64,000 nt of DNA from an uncultured Prevotellaceae bacterium (GCA_902799905.1 CADCCB010000007.1:37702-101701), one strand, 5' to 3'; shown: positions 14,080-24,532, numbered from the stretch's first letter. Notes: a model not told the origin generated them from the letters alone. Numbers and translations are program-made.

Positions 14080-15357
14080 TTAGGAAAAATTGGTATTTTC
14101 TCCGACTTTTAGCCTCACCAGTTCGATTTTCGTGGCTGTATTCTTGATAATTTTGAACTCAAAGCGCCCTACCCTGACCACTTCGTTGAGTTTGGGGAAA
14201 CTCTGATACTCATGCAGGATCAGGCCACCAACGGTCATATACTCATCGCTCTCAGGCAGTTCGAGGTCGAACAACTCGTTGACTTTCTCAATCTCAAGTC
14301 GGGCAGAGAGGAGATACTCGCCGCTTTCCAGTTGCTTGGCCACATAGTTGGTCGAGTCGTGCTCGTCTTCAATGTCGCCAAAGATCTCCTCCACGATATC
14401 CTCGAGAGCCACGAGACCGCTGGTACCGCCAAACTCGTCGACTACCACGCCAAGCGACTTCTTCTGCGTCAGGAAGGTCTGCATCATCTTGCTGGCCGAC
14501 ATCGTCTCAGGCACAAAAGTCATGGTACGAATGTTCTTCGTCCAGTCATCAGGGTTGCGGAACATCTCCGACGAGTGGATATAGCCCACGATATGGTCGA
14601 TATCCTCATGATAAACCACAATCTTGGAATGTCCGCTCTCTATGAATTTCTGCTTGAGTTGCGTGATGTCGCTGGTATCCTCGACAGCATCTATCTCCGT
14701 GCGTGGCACCATACAGTCGCGCACCTTGGTCTCAGAAAACTCAAGGGCATTCTGGAAGATGCGCACCTCTTCCTCAATATCGTCATCGCTTTTAGCGTTG
14801 TCGATACTGGTCTGCACCAGATAGTCGAGATCCACCTTGGTAAACTCCTTGTCCTCCTCTACCCTATTCATCTTGACGCCAAAAAGCCTCAGCAGCCCTT
14901 TTGACAGGAGCGTGGCGAAGCGGGATATGGGATAGAGCATGACATAGCAGATAAAGGCAGGCACGGCGAAGAAAGTCAACATGCCGTTGGCATTGCTCTT
15001 GAAGATGGTCTTTGGCAGGAATTCGCCTGTAAAAAGGACAATCAGCGTCGAGAGCAACGTGTCGAGTGTCACTCGTGTCGTATCATTGAAGAAGGGGCCA
15101 TTGAAGACATAAGTGTCGAAGATCTGGGCGAAGAGGATGCCATAGATGACCAGCGCGATGTTGTTGCCCACCAGCATGGTGGAGACAAAGTTGTTAGGAT
15201 GCCTGTAGAAGAGAGCGATGGCGCGCTGTGACAGTCCGTTCTTCTCGCGTGCCACCTCTGCCAACAGGCGGTTACTGGACACGAAGGCAATCTCCATGCC
15301 AGAGAAGAAGGCGGAGAACACCATACTGATGACTAATCCTATAATCAATCCTGTCAT
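14080..15357 (-). CDS. gldE: GldE / CorC-HlyC (CNNM) family membrane protein
   Basis: The 425-residue protein has an N-terminal CNNM transmembrane domain (MTGLIIGLVISMVFSAFFSGMEIAF and three further segments), a CBS-domain pair (CMVPRTEIDAVEDTSD and the SLGVVVDEFGGTSGLVALEDIVEEI stretch, quoted here only as landmarks) and a CorC_HlyC ion-binding-type C-terminus. In Bacteroidota this family is called gliding-motility protein GldE, yet non-gliding Bacteroidales keep it, so a role in divalent-cation transport or envelope maintenance is likelier here. It overlaps lptC by 4 bases and belongs to the same transcript. Confidence 0.82.
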   Translation of the reverse strand: MTGLIIGLVISMVFSAFFSGMEIAFVSSNRLLAEVAREKNGLSQRAIALFYRHPNNFVSTMLVGNNIALVIYGILFAQIFDTYVFNGPFFNDTTRVTLDTLLSTLIVLFTGEFLPKTIFKSNANGMLTFFAVPAFICYVMLYPISRFATLLSKGLLRLFGVKMNRVEEDKEFTKVDLDYLVQTSIDNAKSDDDIEEEVRIFQNALEFSETKVRDCMVPRTEIDAVEDTSDITQLKQKFIESGHSKIVVYHEDIDHIVGYIHSSEMFRNPDDWTKNIRTMTFVPETMSASKMMQTFLTQKKSLGVVVDEFGGTSGLVALEDIVEEIFGDIEDEHDSTNYVAKQLESGEYLLSARLEIEKVNELFDLELPESDEYMTVGGLILHEYQSFPKLNEVVRVGRFEFKIIKNTATKIELVRLKVGENTNFS

Positions 15358-16010
15358 TGAGCCTTGTTTGGTAATGTGTCTGTAGGTTCTGAGTCCTCGA
15401 AGTCTGAAGCGAGGAACGAGCCTTCTGAGTTGGAAACAGTATAACGTGTCATATTCTCATCGCTACGGAAATAGGTTCCCTCCATCGTTCGCTCAGGGGT
15501 GACTACCCGTGAGAAGACATTGGAATAGAACTCATGTCTGATACCATCCCAGTAGAGTTCCTCGCTGGTGTATATCAGTCCGTCAATATTGCGCAAATTC
15601 ACTCGCCCACGCAGTTTCCATAGGCGCTGTTGGTCAAAATACCAGGCAGTATCGGCCTGGATATAAGCCTGCACGTGGAACTGCTCGTCGAACTGTTCGA
15701 AGAATACGCCTTTCATGAACTCCCAGCGTGACGGCTGTCTGACGGTGTTGACATCCCATCGCTCTGTGACGATGCGGTACTTGATGACACCAGAGTCAGA
15801 GATAAGCGTGTTGACGCCATAGGAAGTCATCATAGAGACGGAGTCTTCAGGATTGACAGCCGCAGCGGTATGCTCTTGAGGCTGACTGCAAGCGAGACCA
15901 AATGACAAATGAAAACAGATAATTGCCAATTCCATTAGCGCAGAACGCCAATGGAATGATTTGTCAGTCGTAGTCACACAAATCATCGCAAAGCCATTCT
16001 TATCTCTCAT
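15354..16010 (-). CDS. lptC: LPS export protein LptC
   Basis: The 218-residue protein carries an N-terminal hydrophobic segment ending in a lipobox-like LACS and a beta-jellyroll LptC domain with VNTLISDSGVIKYRI, RWEFMKGVFFEQFD and an LRGRVNLRN strand. LptC forms part of the periplasmic bridge moving lipopolysaccharide from LptB2FG to LptA. The first 25 residues look unusual for the family, and their DNA contains a hairpin (15929-15957) and 7-mer-like repeats, so the annotated N-terminus may be a recent addition or the start may be further in. It lies between an outer-membrane protein gene and gldE in an envelope operon. Confidence 0.8.
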   Translation of the reverse strand: MRDKNGFAMICVTTTDKSFHWRSALMELAIICFHLSFGLACSQPQEHTAAAVNPEDSVSMMTSYGVNTLISDSGVIKYRIVTERWDVNTVRQPSRWEFMKGVFFEQFDEQFHVQAYIQADTAWYFDQQRLWKLRGRVNLRNIDGLIYTSEELYWDGIRHEFYSNVFSRVVTPERTMEGTYFRSDENMTRYTVSNSEGSFLASDFEDSEPTDTLPNKAQ

Positions 16011-16045
16011 TTATCATTTCTCATTTTGGTCGCAGGCCACCAGCA

Positions 16046-17323
16046 TCAGTCAACCTTCCACTTGGCAAACCAACGCTCGTTGAATGTCAGTCCCACATTG
16101 ATGCGGAATGTATTCTCCTTGATGAAACCTGTAGCAGACGTGTTCACCCATTGGGCGCTAATATTAAGCACAGAACGGTTGTTGTAGGCATTCTGCAGGG
16201 GTATGCCGAAGCCTGCGCTGACGCTGATCTCCTTAGGACCATCCAGTCCGTTTATTTTATAATAAGGAGTAGCATAACCAGCACCTAAGCGATAATGCAC
16301 GCGATGTAACAGTTTACGGCTCATGGCATTAGGCACATAGTCGGCACCAACATTGAACTTGTATCTGTCTTTCAGCAGTCCTGACTTAAGCACATAAGCC
16401 CCCGACTCGTAACTGGGATAGTCCAACTTGCCCCATTGCTGCAAAGTAGCATCGAAGTCAACCAGCAGACTGTTCTTGTGACTCCATGAAACACCCAAGC
16501 CATAGGTCATCGGCAAAGACACGCCATTGGTGATGGTAAACATCGTGGTATCCGGAGTACTGGACAACGAGTTGGTATTGATAATCATACACTGGGGATC
16601 AGCACCTAACTTATGGCCCAGGCCGACAGTAGCACCCACCACAATCTCATCACGGTTCTTGAGTATCTGATGCCATTGAAGTCCCAGGTCAATATGATAA
16701 CTCTGGACAGAGAACGAATAATTCTTCTCCAGGGAATTGATGTCTGTGCCTGTGCTGCTGAGGATATATCGCTCGCAATCACCCCACACATACTGGGCAT
16801 TGAATCCTATTGACAGAGGTTTGAAGATACGCCAGCCGGCACCCAAAAACACCTGATGCAGGCCACCATCACCAGAATAGGTCTCAGCAATGGTTCCACG
16901 GTTCTCTTCCAACTTGGTATATGAAGTGTAGGTATAGCCTATATTGGTGAGAGGCAGAATACCAAAACTCATGCCCACATTACGCATCAGGCGGAAACTG
17001 CCGACAGCATACTCGAAATTGGCATTCTTAGCGTTGACGCTGGAGGCACCCTCCTTGAAATTTGTAATCTGACCAGACAAGCCAACATCGAAGATCATTG
17101 TCAGAGAATCGATCGCCGAATAAGAGGCAGGGTTCAACGTGTTAACAATATTTCCCTTACGCAAGGCCAGTCCTACTCCGTTCATACCTCGGCTGAAACC
17201 TTGTGACTGGTCTGAAATCACGCCAAGGCCATATTGGCTATAAGGTGAATTGGTACCACTCTGTGCGACAGCAGCCACACAGCATAATGCAGCCCAAATA
17301 CAACAAAATATTCTTCTTTTCAT
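16046..17323 (-). CDS. Outer-membrane beta-barrel protein (OmpP1/FadL-like), function unknown
   Basis: The 425-residue protein has a signal peptide ending AAVAQS and then alternating beta-strands with Gly/Tyr-rich turns (SPYSQYGLGVISDQSQG, MSFGILPLTNIGYTYT), ending with an aromatic strand near the C-terminus. This is a typical Bacteroidota barrel of the FadL/OmpP1-like class. No ligand can be deduced. The spacing of 35 bp to lptC suggests one operon. Its -7 element is at 17354-17346 on the minus strand. Confidence 0.75.
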   Translation of the reverse strand: MKRRIFCCIWAALCCVAAVAQSGTNSPYSQYGLGVISDQSQGFSRGMNGVGLALRKGNIVNTLNPASYSAIDSLTMIFDVGLSGQITNFKEGASSVNAKNANFEYAVGSFRLMRNVGMSFGILPLTNIGYTYTSYTKLEENRGTIAETYSGDGGLHQVFLGAGWRIFKPLSIGFNAQYVWGDCERYILSSTGTDINSLEKNYSFSVQSYHIDLGLQWHQILKNRDEIVVGATVGLGHKLGADPQCMIINTNSLSSTPDTTMFTITNGVSLPMTYGLGVSWSHKNSLLVDFDATLQQWGKLDYPSYESGAYVLKSGLLKDRYKFNVGADYVPNAMSRKLLHRVHYRLGAGYATPYYKINGLDGPKEISVSAGFGIPLQNAYNNRSVLNISAQWVNTSATGFIKENTFRINVGLTFNERWFAKWKVD

Positions 17324-17345
17324 ACCATGAATTTTCTTTCAGCGT

Positions 17346-17408
17346 GCAAAATTATTAAAAAAAATCGAACTAAACGCACTGAAAGTGGAAAATATAGCGT
17401 AATTTTGC
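17346..17408. promoter_or_regulatory. Divergent promoters of the barrel gene and the Lnb-like gene
   Basis: Minus strand TAATTTTGC at 17354-17346 serves the barrel gene. Plus strand TAATTTTGC at 17400-17408 serves the Lnb-like gene, whose GTG start follows after only 3 nt. Confidence 0.65.
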
Positions 17409-17411
17409 ATC

Positions 17412-18581
17412 GTGAAACAATTTGAAATCATTTTTAGGATTATTTTCGTCGCCATCGTGACCTTTTGGATGTGGACGGGCAAAGCCAATGCCGAAAATGC
17501 GACTCCCTTGGACAGCATAGAGTTCGGACTTATCACCTGCTCCCCCCACGATGAGATATACAGCCTGTATGGACACACAGCCATACGCTTTCACAATCTA
17601 AGCACAGGAGCAGACCATATTTACAATTACGGTGTCTTCAACTTCAAGGCACCACACTTCATGCTGCGTTTCGTCTTTGGACTGACCGACTACGAACTGG
17701 AATGTATTCCGGCCCAGTGGTTCTGGCCCTACTACCAACAATGGGGCAGCCAGGTGACAGAGCAAGTACTCAACCTGACCAACGAAGAAAAGGCCAAGTT
17801 GATGCATGCCCTCTACGAGAACAGCAAACGAGAGAACAAGACATACCGCTACAACTACTTCTACGACAACTGCTCTACCCGTCCTAGAAACATCATTGAG
17901 GCCAACCTAGACGGGGAAGTCATCTATCAGCCACGTCCTGACTACACCCCGACGTTCAGAGAGATGATACACGAGCACACAACCAGACACCCCTGGGCGG
18001 CTTTCGGCAACGACATCCTGCTGGGCATCAAGGCCGACGCGAAGACAACCCTGCGCGAACAGGAGTTTCTGCCCTTTAATCTCCAGCACGATATGGCACA
18101 TGCCCTTGTCGACCGTCATGGCGTTAAATCGCCCCTCGTCAAGGAGTGTCGTGTCCTTGTTCTTCCAGGCGTACAGATGGTGAAAGAAGAATTCCCCCTG
18201 ACGCCAACGCATTGTGCGGCACTATTGCTCGCCATATCGCTGGCCATATTCATCTACGAGCATTTCAAGCGGCGAACGCTCTATCTCTTTGATGCCCTGA
18301 TGATGCTGCTGACAGGACTGGCAGGCTGCGTCCTGTTCGTCATGATCTTCTCACAGCATCCCACGACGAGCATCAACCTGCAGATACTGCTCCTGAACCC
18401 TGTATCACTATTCTTCATCCCCACAGTTATCCGACATCGGAGAACCTGCTGGTTCACCATCAATATGCTCTGCACCTGCGCCTTTCTGATTGGCGGCATC
18501 TGGCAGGACTACGCCGAAGGAATGGAAATTGTGGCATTATGTTTGCTGTTAAGATATTGGAGACACCTCAATGACAAATAA
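17412..18581 (+). CDS. lnb: Lnb-like lipoprotein N-acyltransferase (DUF4105)
   Basis: The 389-residue protein has an N-terminal signal/anchor segment, a periplasmic domain with conserved TCSPHDEIYSLYGHTAIRF (H55) and YFYDNCSTRPRN (C154), and five or so C-terminal transmembrane segments. This is the DUF4105 family, renamed in Pfam for Lnb, the lipoprotein N-acyltransferase reported from Bacteroides that replaces Lnt. The reaction would N-acylate the lipid-modified cysteine of lipoproteins. The start is GTG, almost at the predicted transcription start, so the message may be leaderless; no ATG is available nearby. It overlaps the next gene by 11 bases. Confidence 0.75.
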   Translation: MKQFEIIFRIIFVAIVTFWMWTGKANAENATPLDSIEFGLITCSPHDEIYSLYGHTAIRFHNLSTGADHIYNYGVFNFKAPHFMLRFVFGLTDYELECIPAQWFWPYYQQWGSQVTEQVLNLTNEEKAKLMHALYENSKRENKTYRYNYFYDNCSTRPRNIIEANLDGEVIYQPRPDYTPTFREMIHEHTTRHPWAAFGNDILLGIKADAKTTLREQEFLPFNLQHDMAHALVDRHGVKSPLVKECRVLVLPGVQMVKEEFPLTPTHCAALLLAISLAIFIYEHFKRRTLYLFDALMMLLTGLAGCVLFVMIFSQHPTTSINLQILLLNPVSLFFIPTVIRHRRTCWFTINMLCTCAFLIGGIWQDYAEGMEIVALCLLLRYWRHLNDK

Positions 18582-20151
18582 ATCTATCTATATTACCCTG
18601 TTGGCCATTCTGGGCTTCCATGCAGAAATACAGGCCGACACGACGCAAGCCACTGCTGCGCCGCGATTGGTTGTATGCATCAGTATCGACCAGTTGCGGA
18701 GTGACTATCTGCAGGCCTTTGAGCCTCTCTACTCCGAGGACGGCTTCTTACGCCTACTTCATGAAGGGCTAGTCTATTCCCATGCCTCCTACCCTTTCAC
18801 GCCCATCGACCGTGCCTCTGCCATGGCATCAATTGCCACGGGAGTTACACCTTATTATAATAATATAGTAGGGCAGAAATGGATGAGCCGTGAGACATTG
18901 CGCCCCGTAGGATGCGTAGATGATCAGAAACACGCGGGACTACAGACTGCCGACACAGGCTCTCCTGCCAAACTGAGCACATCGACCATCGGTGACGAAC
19001 TGAAGGTGGCTACCGCAGGCAAGGCACTGGTCTATGCCATCGCCCCCTATCGTGATGCTGCCGTCCTGTCAGCAGGACATGCTGCCGACGGTGCCCTGTG
19101 GATAGATGACGTCAGCGGTAACTGGTGCTCCAGCAACTATTATTTCTCGGCTTTACCGTCATGGGTACAAGCCTATAACCGTCTGCAAGCCCCATCCAGG
19201 AAGATTCAGTCATTGACATGGGAGCCGTTCAGCCTCCTGACAGGCAACTTCAGTTACTTCATGCAGATGGGAGAGCAGAAACCGTTCAAGCATGACTTCC
19301 GGGGCGACACACAATATGTGGAATACAAGGCCAGTGCGCTCGTCAACGCTGATATGACCGAGATGGCCAAGCAATGTGTTGCATGCACAGGCATGGGCAA
19401 TGACAAAGTGACCGACCTGTTGTGCGTCACCTACTATGCAGGCAACTACAACCACCGTACTGTGACAGAGTGTCAGATGGAACTCCAGGACACCTACGTG
19501 CGACTTGACAATGAGATAGGCCGTCTGATTAGCCACTTTGAGAAGATGTTCGGCCGCGACAAGGTGCTCTTCGTACTGACCAGTACAGGCTATAGCGACG
19601 AAGAGTCGGCTGACTATGATAAATACCGCATCCCTTCCGGCACGTTCTACATGGATCGCACATCCAACCTCATGAACATCTACTTCGGTGCTTTTTGGGG
19701 GCAGGGCTTATATGTGGAGGCCACATACGGCAACCAGATATTCCTGAACCACAAACTGCTGGAATCAAGGAAGATCAGCGTTACCGATGCCACCAGCAGG
19801 GCTCAGGAGTTCCTGGCTATGATGTCTGGTGTCAGGAATGTGTACACCTCGCTGCAACTGCTTACCACTCAAGACGAGTATTTGCAGAAGGTTCGCAACG
19901 GGTTCAGTCCCGAACGCTGTGGCGACATCGTCATCGAAGTGGCTCCCGGTTGGCGCATACACAACGAGAACACACAGGAGAACGTGCTCTCGCGAGCATC
20001 ATTCACACAGTTCCCCATCATCTTCTGGGGTGCAGGCACACAGGCAGAACAGGTGCATACACCTGTCACCATAGACCGCATTGCCCCCACTGTAGCACGT
20101 GCCATCCGCATCCGTGCGCCGAATGCCTGCTCATCAGAACCTCTTTTTTGA
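18571..20151 (+). CDS. PafA-like alkaline phosphatase superfamily protein, probable pseudoenzyme
   Basis: The 526-residue exported protein aligns with the PafA alkaline phosphatase family: SIDQLRSDYL (first metal aspartate, D40), GHAADGALWIDD, QDTYVRLDNEIG and FPIIFWG. The remaining metal-binding motifs are altered. The family DYVGH is GNYNH here (about 290-296), the family ADHG is STGYS (about 338-342), and the histidine of the family SHIP/THVP motif is Gln in FTQFP (about 481). Most ligands for the two zinc ions are therefore gone, so phosphatase activity is doubtful and a binding or structural role is likelier. Translation is coupled to the Lnb-like gene. Confidence 0.75.
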   Translation: MTNKSIYITLLAILGFHAEIQADTTQATAAPRLVVCISIDQLRSDYLQAFEPLYSEDGFLRLLHEGLVYSHASYPFTPIDRASAMASIATGVTPYYNNIVGQKWMSRETLRPVGCVDDQKHAGLQTADTGSPAKLSTSTIGDELKVATAGKALVYAIAPYRDAAVLSAGHAADGALWIDDVSGNWCSSNYYFSALPSWVQAYNRLQAPSRKIQSLTWEPFSLLTGNFSYFMQMGEQKPFKHDFRGDTQYVEYKASALVNADMTEMAKQCVACTGMGNDKVTDLLCVTYYAGNYNHRTVTECQMELQDTYVRLDNEIGRLISHFEKMFGRDKVLFVLTSTGYSDEESADYDKYRIPSGTFYMDRTSNLMNIYFGAFWGQGLYVEATYGNQIFLNHKLLESRKISVTDATSRAQEFLAMMSGVRNVYTSLQLLTTQDEYLQKVRNGFSPERCGDIVIEVAPGWRIHNENTQENVLSRASFTQFPIIFWGAGTQAEQVHTPVTIDRIAPTVARAIRIRAPNACSSEPLF

Positions 20152-20224
20152 AGGTAAAAAGGTAAAAAGCAGGAGCGAAAGCAAATTTTCTCTTCTCACG
20201 CTTCAATTTTCGCTTTATTTTTAT

Positions 20225-20233
20225 TACCTTTGC
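20225..20233 (+). promoter_or_regulatory. -7 element of secA
   Basis: TACCTTTGC, 68 nt before the secA ATG. The TTTG box is weak. Confidence 0.6.
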
Positions 20234-20260
20234 ACCCCAAAATGCATATCGTCAGATTGC

Positions 20261-20300
20261 ATATAGCCAAATAGTAAATAGTCAAATAGCAAATATAGAG
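20261..20300 (+). repeat. AT-rich 7-9-mer array in the secA leader
   Basis: Five degenerate units ending in ATAG (ATATAG, AAATAG, TAAATAG, TCAAATAG, CAAATATAG) fill the untranslated leader up to the ATG. Confidence 0.75.
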
Positions 20301-23300
20301 ATGAATTTCAGCAAGATTCTGAAGGCTCTGTTCGGTGACAAGTCTTCGAAAGATATGAAGATGATACAGCCTTTCGTGGAGAAAGTGAAGGCCGTATCGC
20401 CCAAGGTAGAGGGATTAGACAATGATGCCCTACGTGCAAGGACACAGGAAATCCGACTGCAGGTGCAGTCGGCTGCCAAGGCACAGAAAGAAGAGGTAGA
20501 GAAACTGAAGGCAACTATCGAAGACACCCCACTGGACGAGCGTGCCGACATCTTTGCCAAGATTGACAAGATAGAGAAAGAGGCACTCGAGGTCTACGAG
20601 AAGGCACTCGATGAAGTGATGCCCGAAGTCTATGCCATCGTCAAGGAGACTGCTCGCCGCTTCGCCCAAAACGAGGAGACCATCGTTACCGCCAACGATT
20701 TCGACCGCAAACTGGCTGGTGACCCACGTAAGGACTTCATCACCATCGATGGCGACAAGGCCATCTACCACAACCACTGGACGGCTGGTGGCAACGACCT
20801 GAAATGGGAGATGATACACTACGACGTGCAACTCTTTGGTGGCGTTGTGCTCCATCAGGGTAAGATTGCCGAGATGGCAACAGGTGAAGGTAAGACCCTT
20901 GTGGCTACCCTACCCGTGTTCCTCAACGCCCTCACCGGCAATGGTGTTCACGTGGTGACCGTCAACGACTACCTGGCCAAGCGTGACTCCGAGTGGATGG
21001 GCCCGCTCTATATGTTCCATGGTCTGAGCGTCGACTGTATCGACAAGCATAAGCCCAATTCGCCAGAGCGCCGCAATGCCTATCAGGCTGATATCACCTT
21101 CGGAACGAACAATGAGTTCGGTTTCGACTATCTGCGCGACAATATGGCTGTATCACCGGCTGACCTGGTACAGCGTGCCCATAACTATGCCATCGTCGAC
21201 GAGGTCGACTCCGTGTTGATCGACGATGCCCGTACCCCTCTGATTATCAGCGGTCCTGTACCCAAGGGCGAAGATCAGATGTTTGAGGAATACCAGCCAT
21301 TGGTGGAGAAACTCTTCGGTGTTCAGCGCCAACTGGCAACACAATTCCTGGCCGAGGCCAAGCAGAAGATATCTGAGGGCCAGGAGAAAAACGACAAGAA
21401 ACTGCTTGAGGAGGGATTCCTCTCCCTCTATCGTTCCCACAAGTGTCTACCTAAGAACAAGCCCCTCATCAAATACCTCTCGGAAGAAGGTATCAAGGCT
21501 GGCATGCTCAAGACCGAGGAGACCTATATGGAGAACAACAACCGCCGTATGCACGAGGTCACCGAGCCTCTCTTCTTTGTGGTTGACGAGAAACTTAACT
21601 CCTGCGACCTCACCGACAAAGGTACGGCATGGCTCGCCAAGCAGGTCAACGACCCCGAACTGTTCGTGCTGCCTGACATCGCATCACAACTCTCTGCCCT
21701 CGAAGCCGAGGAAGGTCTCAGCGATGAAGAGCGTCTGAACAAGAAGGACGAACTGATGAGCCACTACGCCATCCAAAGCGAACGCGTGCACACCCTACAG
21801 CAATTGCTGAAGGCCTATGCGATGTTCAACAAGGATGACGAATATGTAGTCATCGACGGCGAGGTAAAGATTGTGGATGAGCAGACGGGCCGTATCATGG
21901 AGGGCCGCCGCTGGAGCGACGGACTGCATCAGGCCGTTGAGGCCAAGGAACACGTGAAGGTGGAAGCCGCCACACAGACCTTTGCCACCATCACCCTGCA
22001 GAACTACTTCCGCATGTATCACAAACTGGCAGGTATGACGGGTACCGCCATCACCGAGGCCGGTGAGTTCTGGAACATCTACAAACTCGACGTTGTGGAG
22101 ATTCCCACCAACAAGCCCGTGGCACGTATCGATATGGACGACCGTGTCTATAAGACGGCACGTGACAAGTATCGCGCCGTCATTGAGGAAGTCGTGAAGA
22201 TGCGTAAGTCAGGCCGTCCTTCGCTGATTGGTACCACCTCTGTGGAAATATCAGAGTTGCTGTCGCGCATGCTCGACATGTATGTGGATCCTGAGACCGG
22301 CAAACGCGAGGGTATACCCCATCAGGTGCTGAACGCCAAGTTGCACCAGAAGGAGGCCGACATCGTAGCTCTGGCAGGTCAGCAGGACAGCCACGGACAA
22401 GGAGCCGTTACCATCGCCACTAACATGGCTGGTCGTGGTACCGATATCAAACTGTCGCCAGAGGTGAAGGCTGCCGGCGGTCTGGCCATTATCGGCACAG
22501 AGCGTCACGAGAGCCGCCGCGTCGACCGCCAGTTGCGTGGTCGTGCCGGTCGTCAAGGCGACCCGGGCTCTTCCGTATTCTATGTCTCTCTTGAAGACAA
22601 ACTGATGCGTCTGTTCGCCAGCGAGCGTATCGCCTCCGTCATGGACAAACTGGGCTTCAAGGAGGGTGAGATGATTGAGCATCCCATGATCTCGAAGAGC
22701 ATTGAGCGTGCTCAGAAGAAGGTTGAGGAGAATAACTTCGGCATTCGTAAGCGCCTGTTGGAATATGACGACGTGATGAACAAGCAGCGTACTGTCATCT
22801 ACGAAAAGCGCCGTCACGCCTTGATGGGCGAACGCATCGGCATGGATATTGCCAATACCATCTGGGACCGCGTGTCCACTATTATCGAGCGTAACGATTA
22901 TCAGGGCTGCAAGGAGGAATTCCTCCACCTATTCGCCATGGAGGTGCCCTTCACCGAACAGCAGTTCATAGAAGAGAAGCACGACAAGTTGGCCGAAGAT
23001 GCCTTCCAGGCTGCCCTGTCCAACTTCAACCGCAAGACCGAGCACATCCGCGAGGTGGCCTGGCCTGTCATCAAGCGAGTGTTTGAAGAGCAGGGGCAGA
23101 TGTACGAGCGCATCATCGTTCCCATCACCGATGGACGTAGGGTCTATAACATCGCCTGCAACCTTAAGGAGGCCTACGAAACGGAGTGTAAATCTGTGGT
23201 CAAGGAATTCGAGAAGCAGATGCTGCTCCATATCATCGACGAGTCGTGGAAGGAGAACCTGCGCGAACTCGACGAACTGCGCCACTCCGTTCAGAACGCC

Positions 23301-23672
23301 AGTTACGAGCAGAAAGACCCATTGCTCATCTTCAAGTTGGAGAGTGCCAAGGTCTGGGACAACATGATTAACGAGATGAACAACAGAGCCATGTCAGTGC
23401 TCAATAGAGGCTCTATTCCCGAGATGCAGCAGGAAGTTCGCGAAGCCGCCCCAGAACAGCATACCGATCGCCGTCAGTATACGGAGAACAAGCAGAATCT
23501 GCAGGAAGAGCAGATGGTCGACAGAAGGCAGCAGGCTGCAGCCCAGCAAGACACGCGTGCCCAACAGCCTCGCAATCCTGTCGTGAAGGACAAACTGCCC
23601 GGCCGCAACGATCCATGTCCCTGTGGTAGTGGCAAGAAATTCAAGAACTGTCACGGAAAAGGGCTAGTGTAA
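20301..23672 (+). CDS. secA: Preprotein translocase ATPase SecA
   Basis: The 1123-residue motor of Sec export has Walker A in [10 protein letters not shown] (about residue 193-200), the [19 protein letters not shown] helicase region, [13 protein letters not shown], and the [15 protein letters not shown] stretch. It ends with the zinc-binding SEC-C motif [15 protein letters not shown]. The length, with insertions in the helicase part, is usual for Bacteroidota. It acts at the cytosolic face of SecYEG. A repeat array lies in its leader and another follows its stop codon. Confidence 0.98.
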   Translation: MNFSKILKALFGDKSSKDMKMIQPFVEKVKAVSPKVEGLDNDALRARTQEIRLQVQSAAKAQKEEVEKLKATIEDTPLDERADIFAKIDKIEKEALEVYEKALDEVMPEVYAIVKETARRFAQNEETIVTANDFDRKLAGDPRKDFITIDGDKAIYHNHWTAGGNDLKWEMIHYDVQLFGGVVLHQGKIAEMATGEGKTLVATLPVFLNALTGNGVHVVTVNDYLAKRDSEWMGPLYMFHGLSVDCIDKHKPNSPERRNAYQADITFGTNNEFGFDYLRDNMAVSPADLVQRAHNYAIVDEVDSVLIDDARTPLIISGPVPKGEDQMFEEYQPLVEKLFGVQRQLATQFLAEAKQKISEGQEKNDKKLLEEGFLSLYRSHKCLPKNKPLIKYLSEEGIKAGMLKTEETYMENNNRRMHEVTEPLFFVVDEKLNSCDLTDKGTAWLAKQVNDPELFVLPDIASQLSALEAEEGLSDEERLNKKDELMSHYAIQSERVHTLQQLLKAYAMFNKDDEYVVIDGEVKIVDEQTGRIMEGRRWSDGLHQAVEAKEHVKVEAATQTFATITLQNYFRMYHKLAGMTGTAITEAGEFWNIYKLDVVEIPTNKPVARIDMDDRVYKTARDKYRAVIEEVVKMRKSGRPSLIGTTSVEISELLSRMLDMYVDPETGKREGIPHQVLNAKLHQKEADIVALAGQQDSHGQGAVTIATNMAGRGTDIKLSPEVKAAGGLAIIGTERHESRRVDRQLRGRAGRQGDPGSSVFYVSLEDKLMRLFASERIASVMDKLGFKEGEMIEHPMISKSIERAQKKVEENNFGIRKRLLEYDDVMNKQRTVIYEKRRHALMGERIGMDIANTIWDRVSTIIERNDYQGCKEEFLHLFAMEVPFTEQQFIEEKHDKLAEDAFQAALSNFNRKTEHIREVAWPVIKRVFEEQGQMYERIIVPITDGRRVYNIACNLKEAYETECKSVVKEFEKQMLLHIIDESWKENLRELDELRHSVQNASYEQKDPLLIFKLESAKVWDNMINEMNNRAMSVLNRGSIPEMQQEVREAAPEQHTDRRQYTENKQNLQEEQMVDRRQQAAAQQDTRAQQPRNPVVKDKLPGRNDPCPCGSGKKFKNCHGKGLV

Positions 23673-23684
23673 ATACCGTTATCC

Positions 23685-23747
23685 CGAATAATCGATTAAT
23701 CGAATAATCGAAAAATCGTATTATCGAAATATCGCAATATCGAAAAA
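23685..23747 (+). repeat. 8-mer array between secA and the ABC ATPase gene
   Basis: Seven units of the form NNNNATCG (AATAATCG, ATTAATCG, AATAATCG, AAAAATCG, TATTATCG, AAATATCG, CAATATCG) run head to tail and fill the spacer. Confidence 0.9.
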
Positions 23748-23754
23748 AACGGCT

Positions 23755-24453
23755 ATGATTAAGATAGACAACCTCAAGAAGCAGTTTGGCGAGACCTGCG
23801 CCTGCGATATCCCGTCATTTACTATCAACGACGGTGATATTCTGGGCTTGGTAGGCAACAACGGAGCAGGCAAGACGACGCTTTTCCGCATGATGCTTGA
23901 TCTGCTGAAACCCGATAGAGGACATGTAGAACTCGACGGCATCGATCCTTCCACATCAGAAGTGTGGAAACAGGACGTAGGGGCATACGTCGACGACAGT
24001 TTCCTCATCGACTATCTGACGCCAGAGGAATATTTTGCCTTCATCGGCAAAATCAGCAACATCCCACAGAAGACCATCGATGAGCGGTTGCAGCAATATG
24101 AGCACCTCTCCAACGGAGAGGTATTCGGCCAGAAGAAACTCATCCGCAACCTTTCGGCAGGAAACAAGCAGAAGGTGGGTATTATCTCTGCCCTTATCCG
24201 CCTGCCGAAGATGGTCATCCTCGACGAGCCCTTCAACTTCCTCGATCCCACGAGCCAGAATGTGCTCAAGCATATCGTCACCGACTATGCCGCCCAGACT
24301 AAGGCCACTATCATCATCAGTAGCCACAACCTGCAGCATACGACAGACATATCAACACGCATCGCGCTGATGGAGAAGGGACAGATCATCCGGGACCTCA
24401 GCAACCTGGATTCGACTGCCAAAGAGGAACTCGCCACCTATTTCGGAGACTAA
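23755..24453 (+). CDS. ABC transporter ATP-binding protein (orphan)
   Basis: The 232-residue nucleotide-binding domain has Walker A GNNGAGKTT (K40), signature NLSAGNKQKVG, Walker B MVILDEPFNFLDP and the switch-region SSHNL. It resembles the ATPase subunits of drug/lipid-type two-component exporters, which are normally followed by a permease gene. No permease is adjacent; the next gene is HU. The partner is either elsewhere or lost. Confidence 0.9.
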   Translation: MIKIDNLKKQFGETCACDIPSFTINDGDILGLVGNNGAGKTTLFRMMLDLLKPDRGHVELDGIDPSTSEVWKQDVGAYVDDSFLIDYLTPEEYFAFIGKISNIPQKTIDERLQQYEHLSNGEVFGQKKLIRNLSAGNKQKVGIISALIRLPKMVILDEPFNFLDPTSQNVLKHIVTDYAAQTKATIIISSHNLQHTTDISTRIALMEKGQIIRDLSNLDSTAKEELATYFGD

Positions 24454-24532
24454 AAAACATACCTTTTGGCACTTTTTTACAAAAAAAACTGCAAAAAATT
24501 TCCATATCCCGCTGAAAATGAGTAATTTTGCA

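Noticed and set aside
14212-14904. 230-codon open frame opposite gldE
   Set aside because: No recognisable motif, and it covers conserved CBS-domain codons of the real gene.
23755-24453. ABC exporter operon
   Set aside because: Only the ATPase is present; the next gene encodes HU, so no transporter can be claimed.
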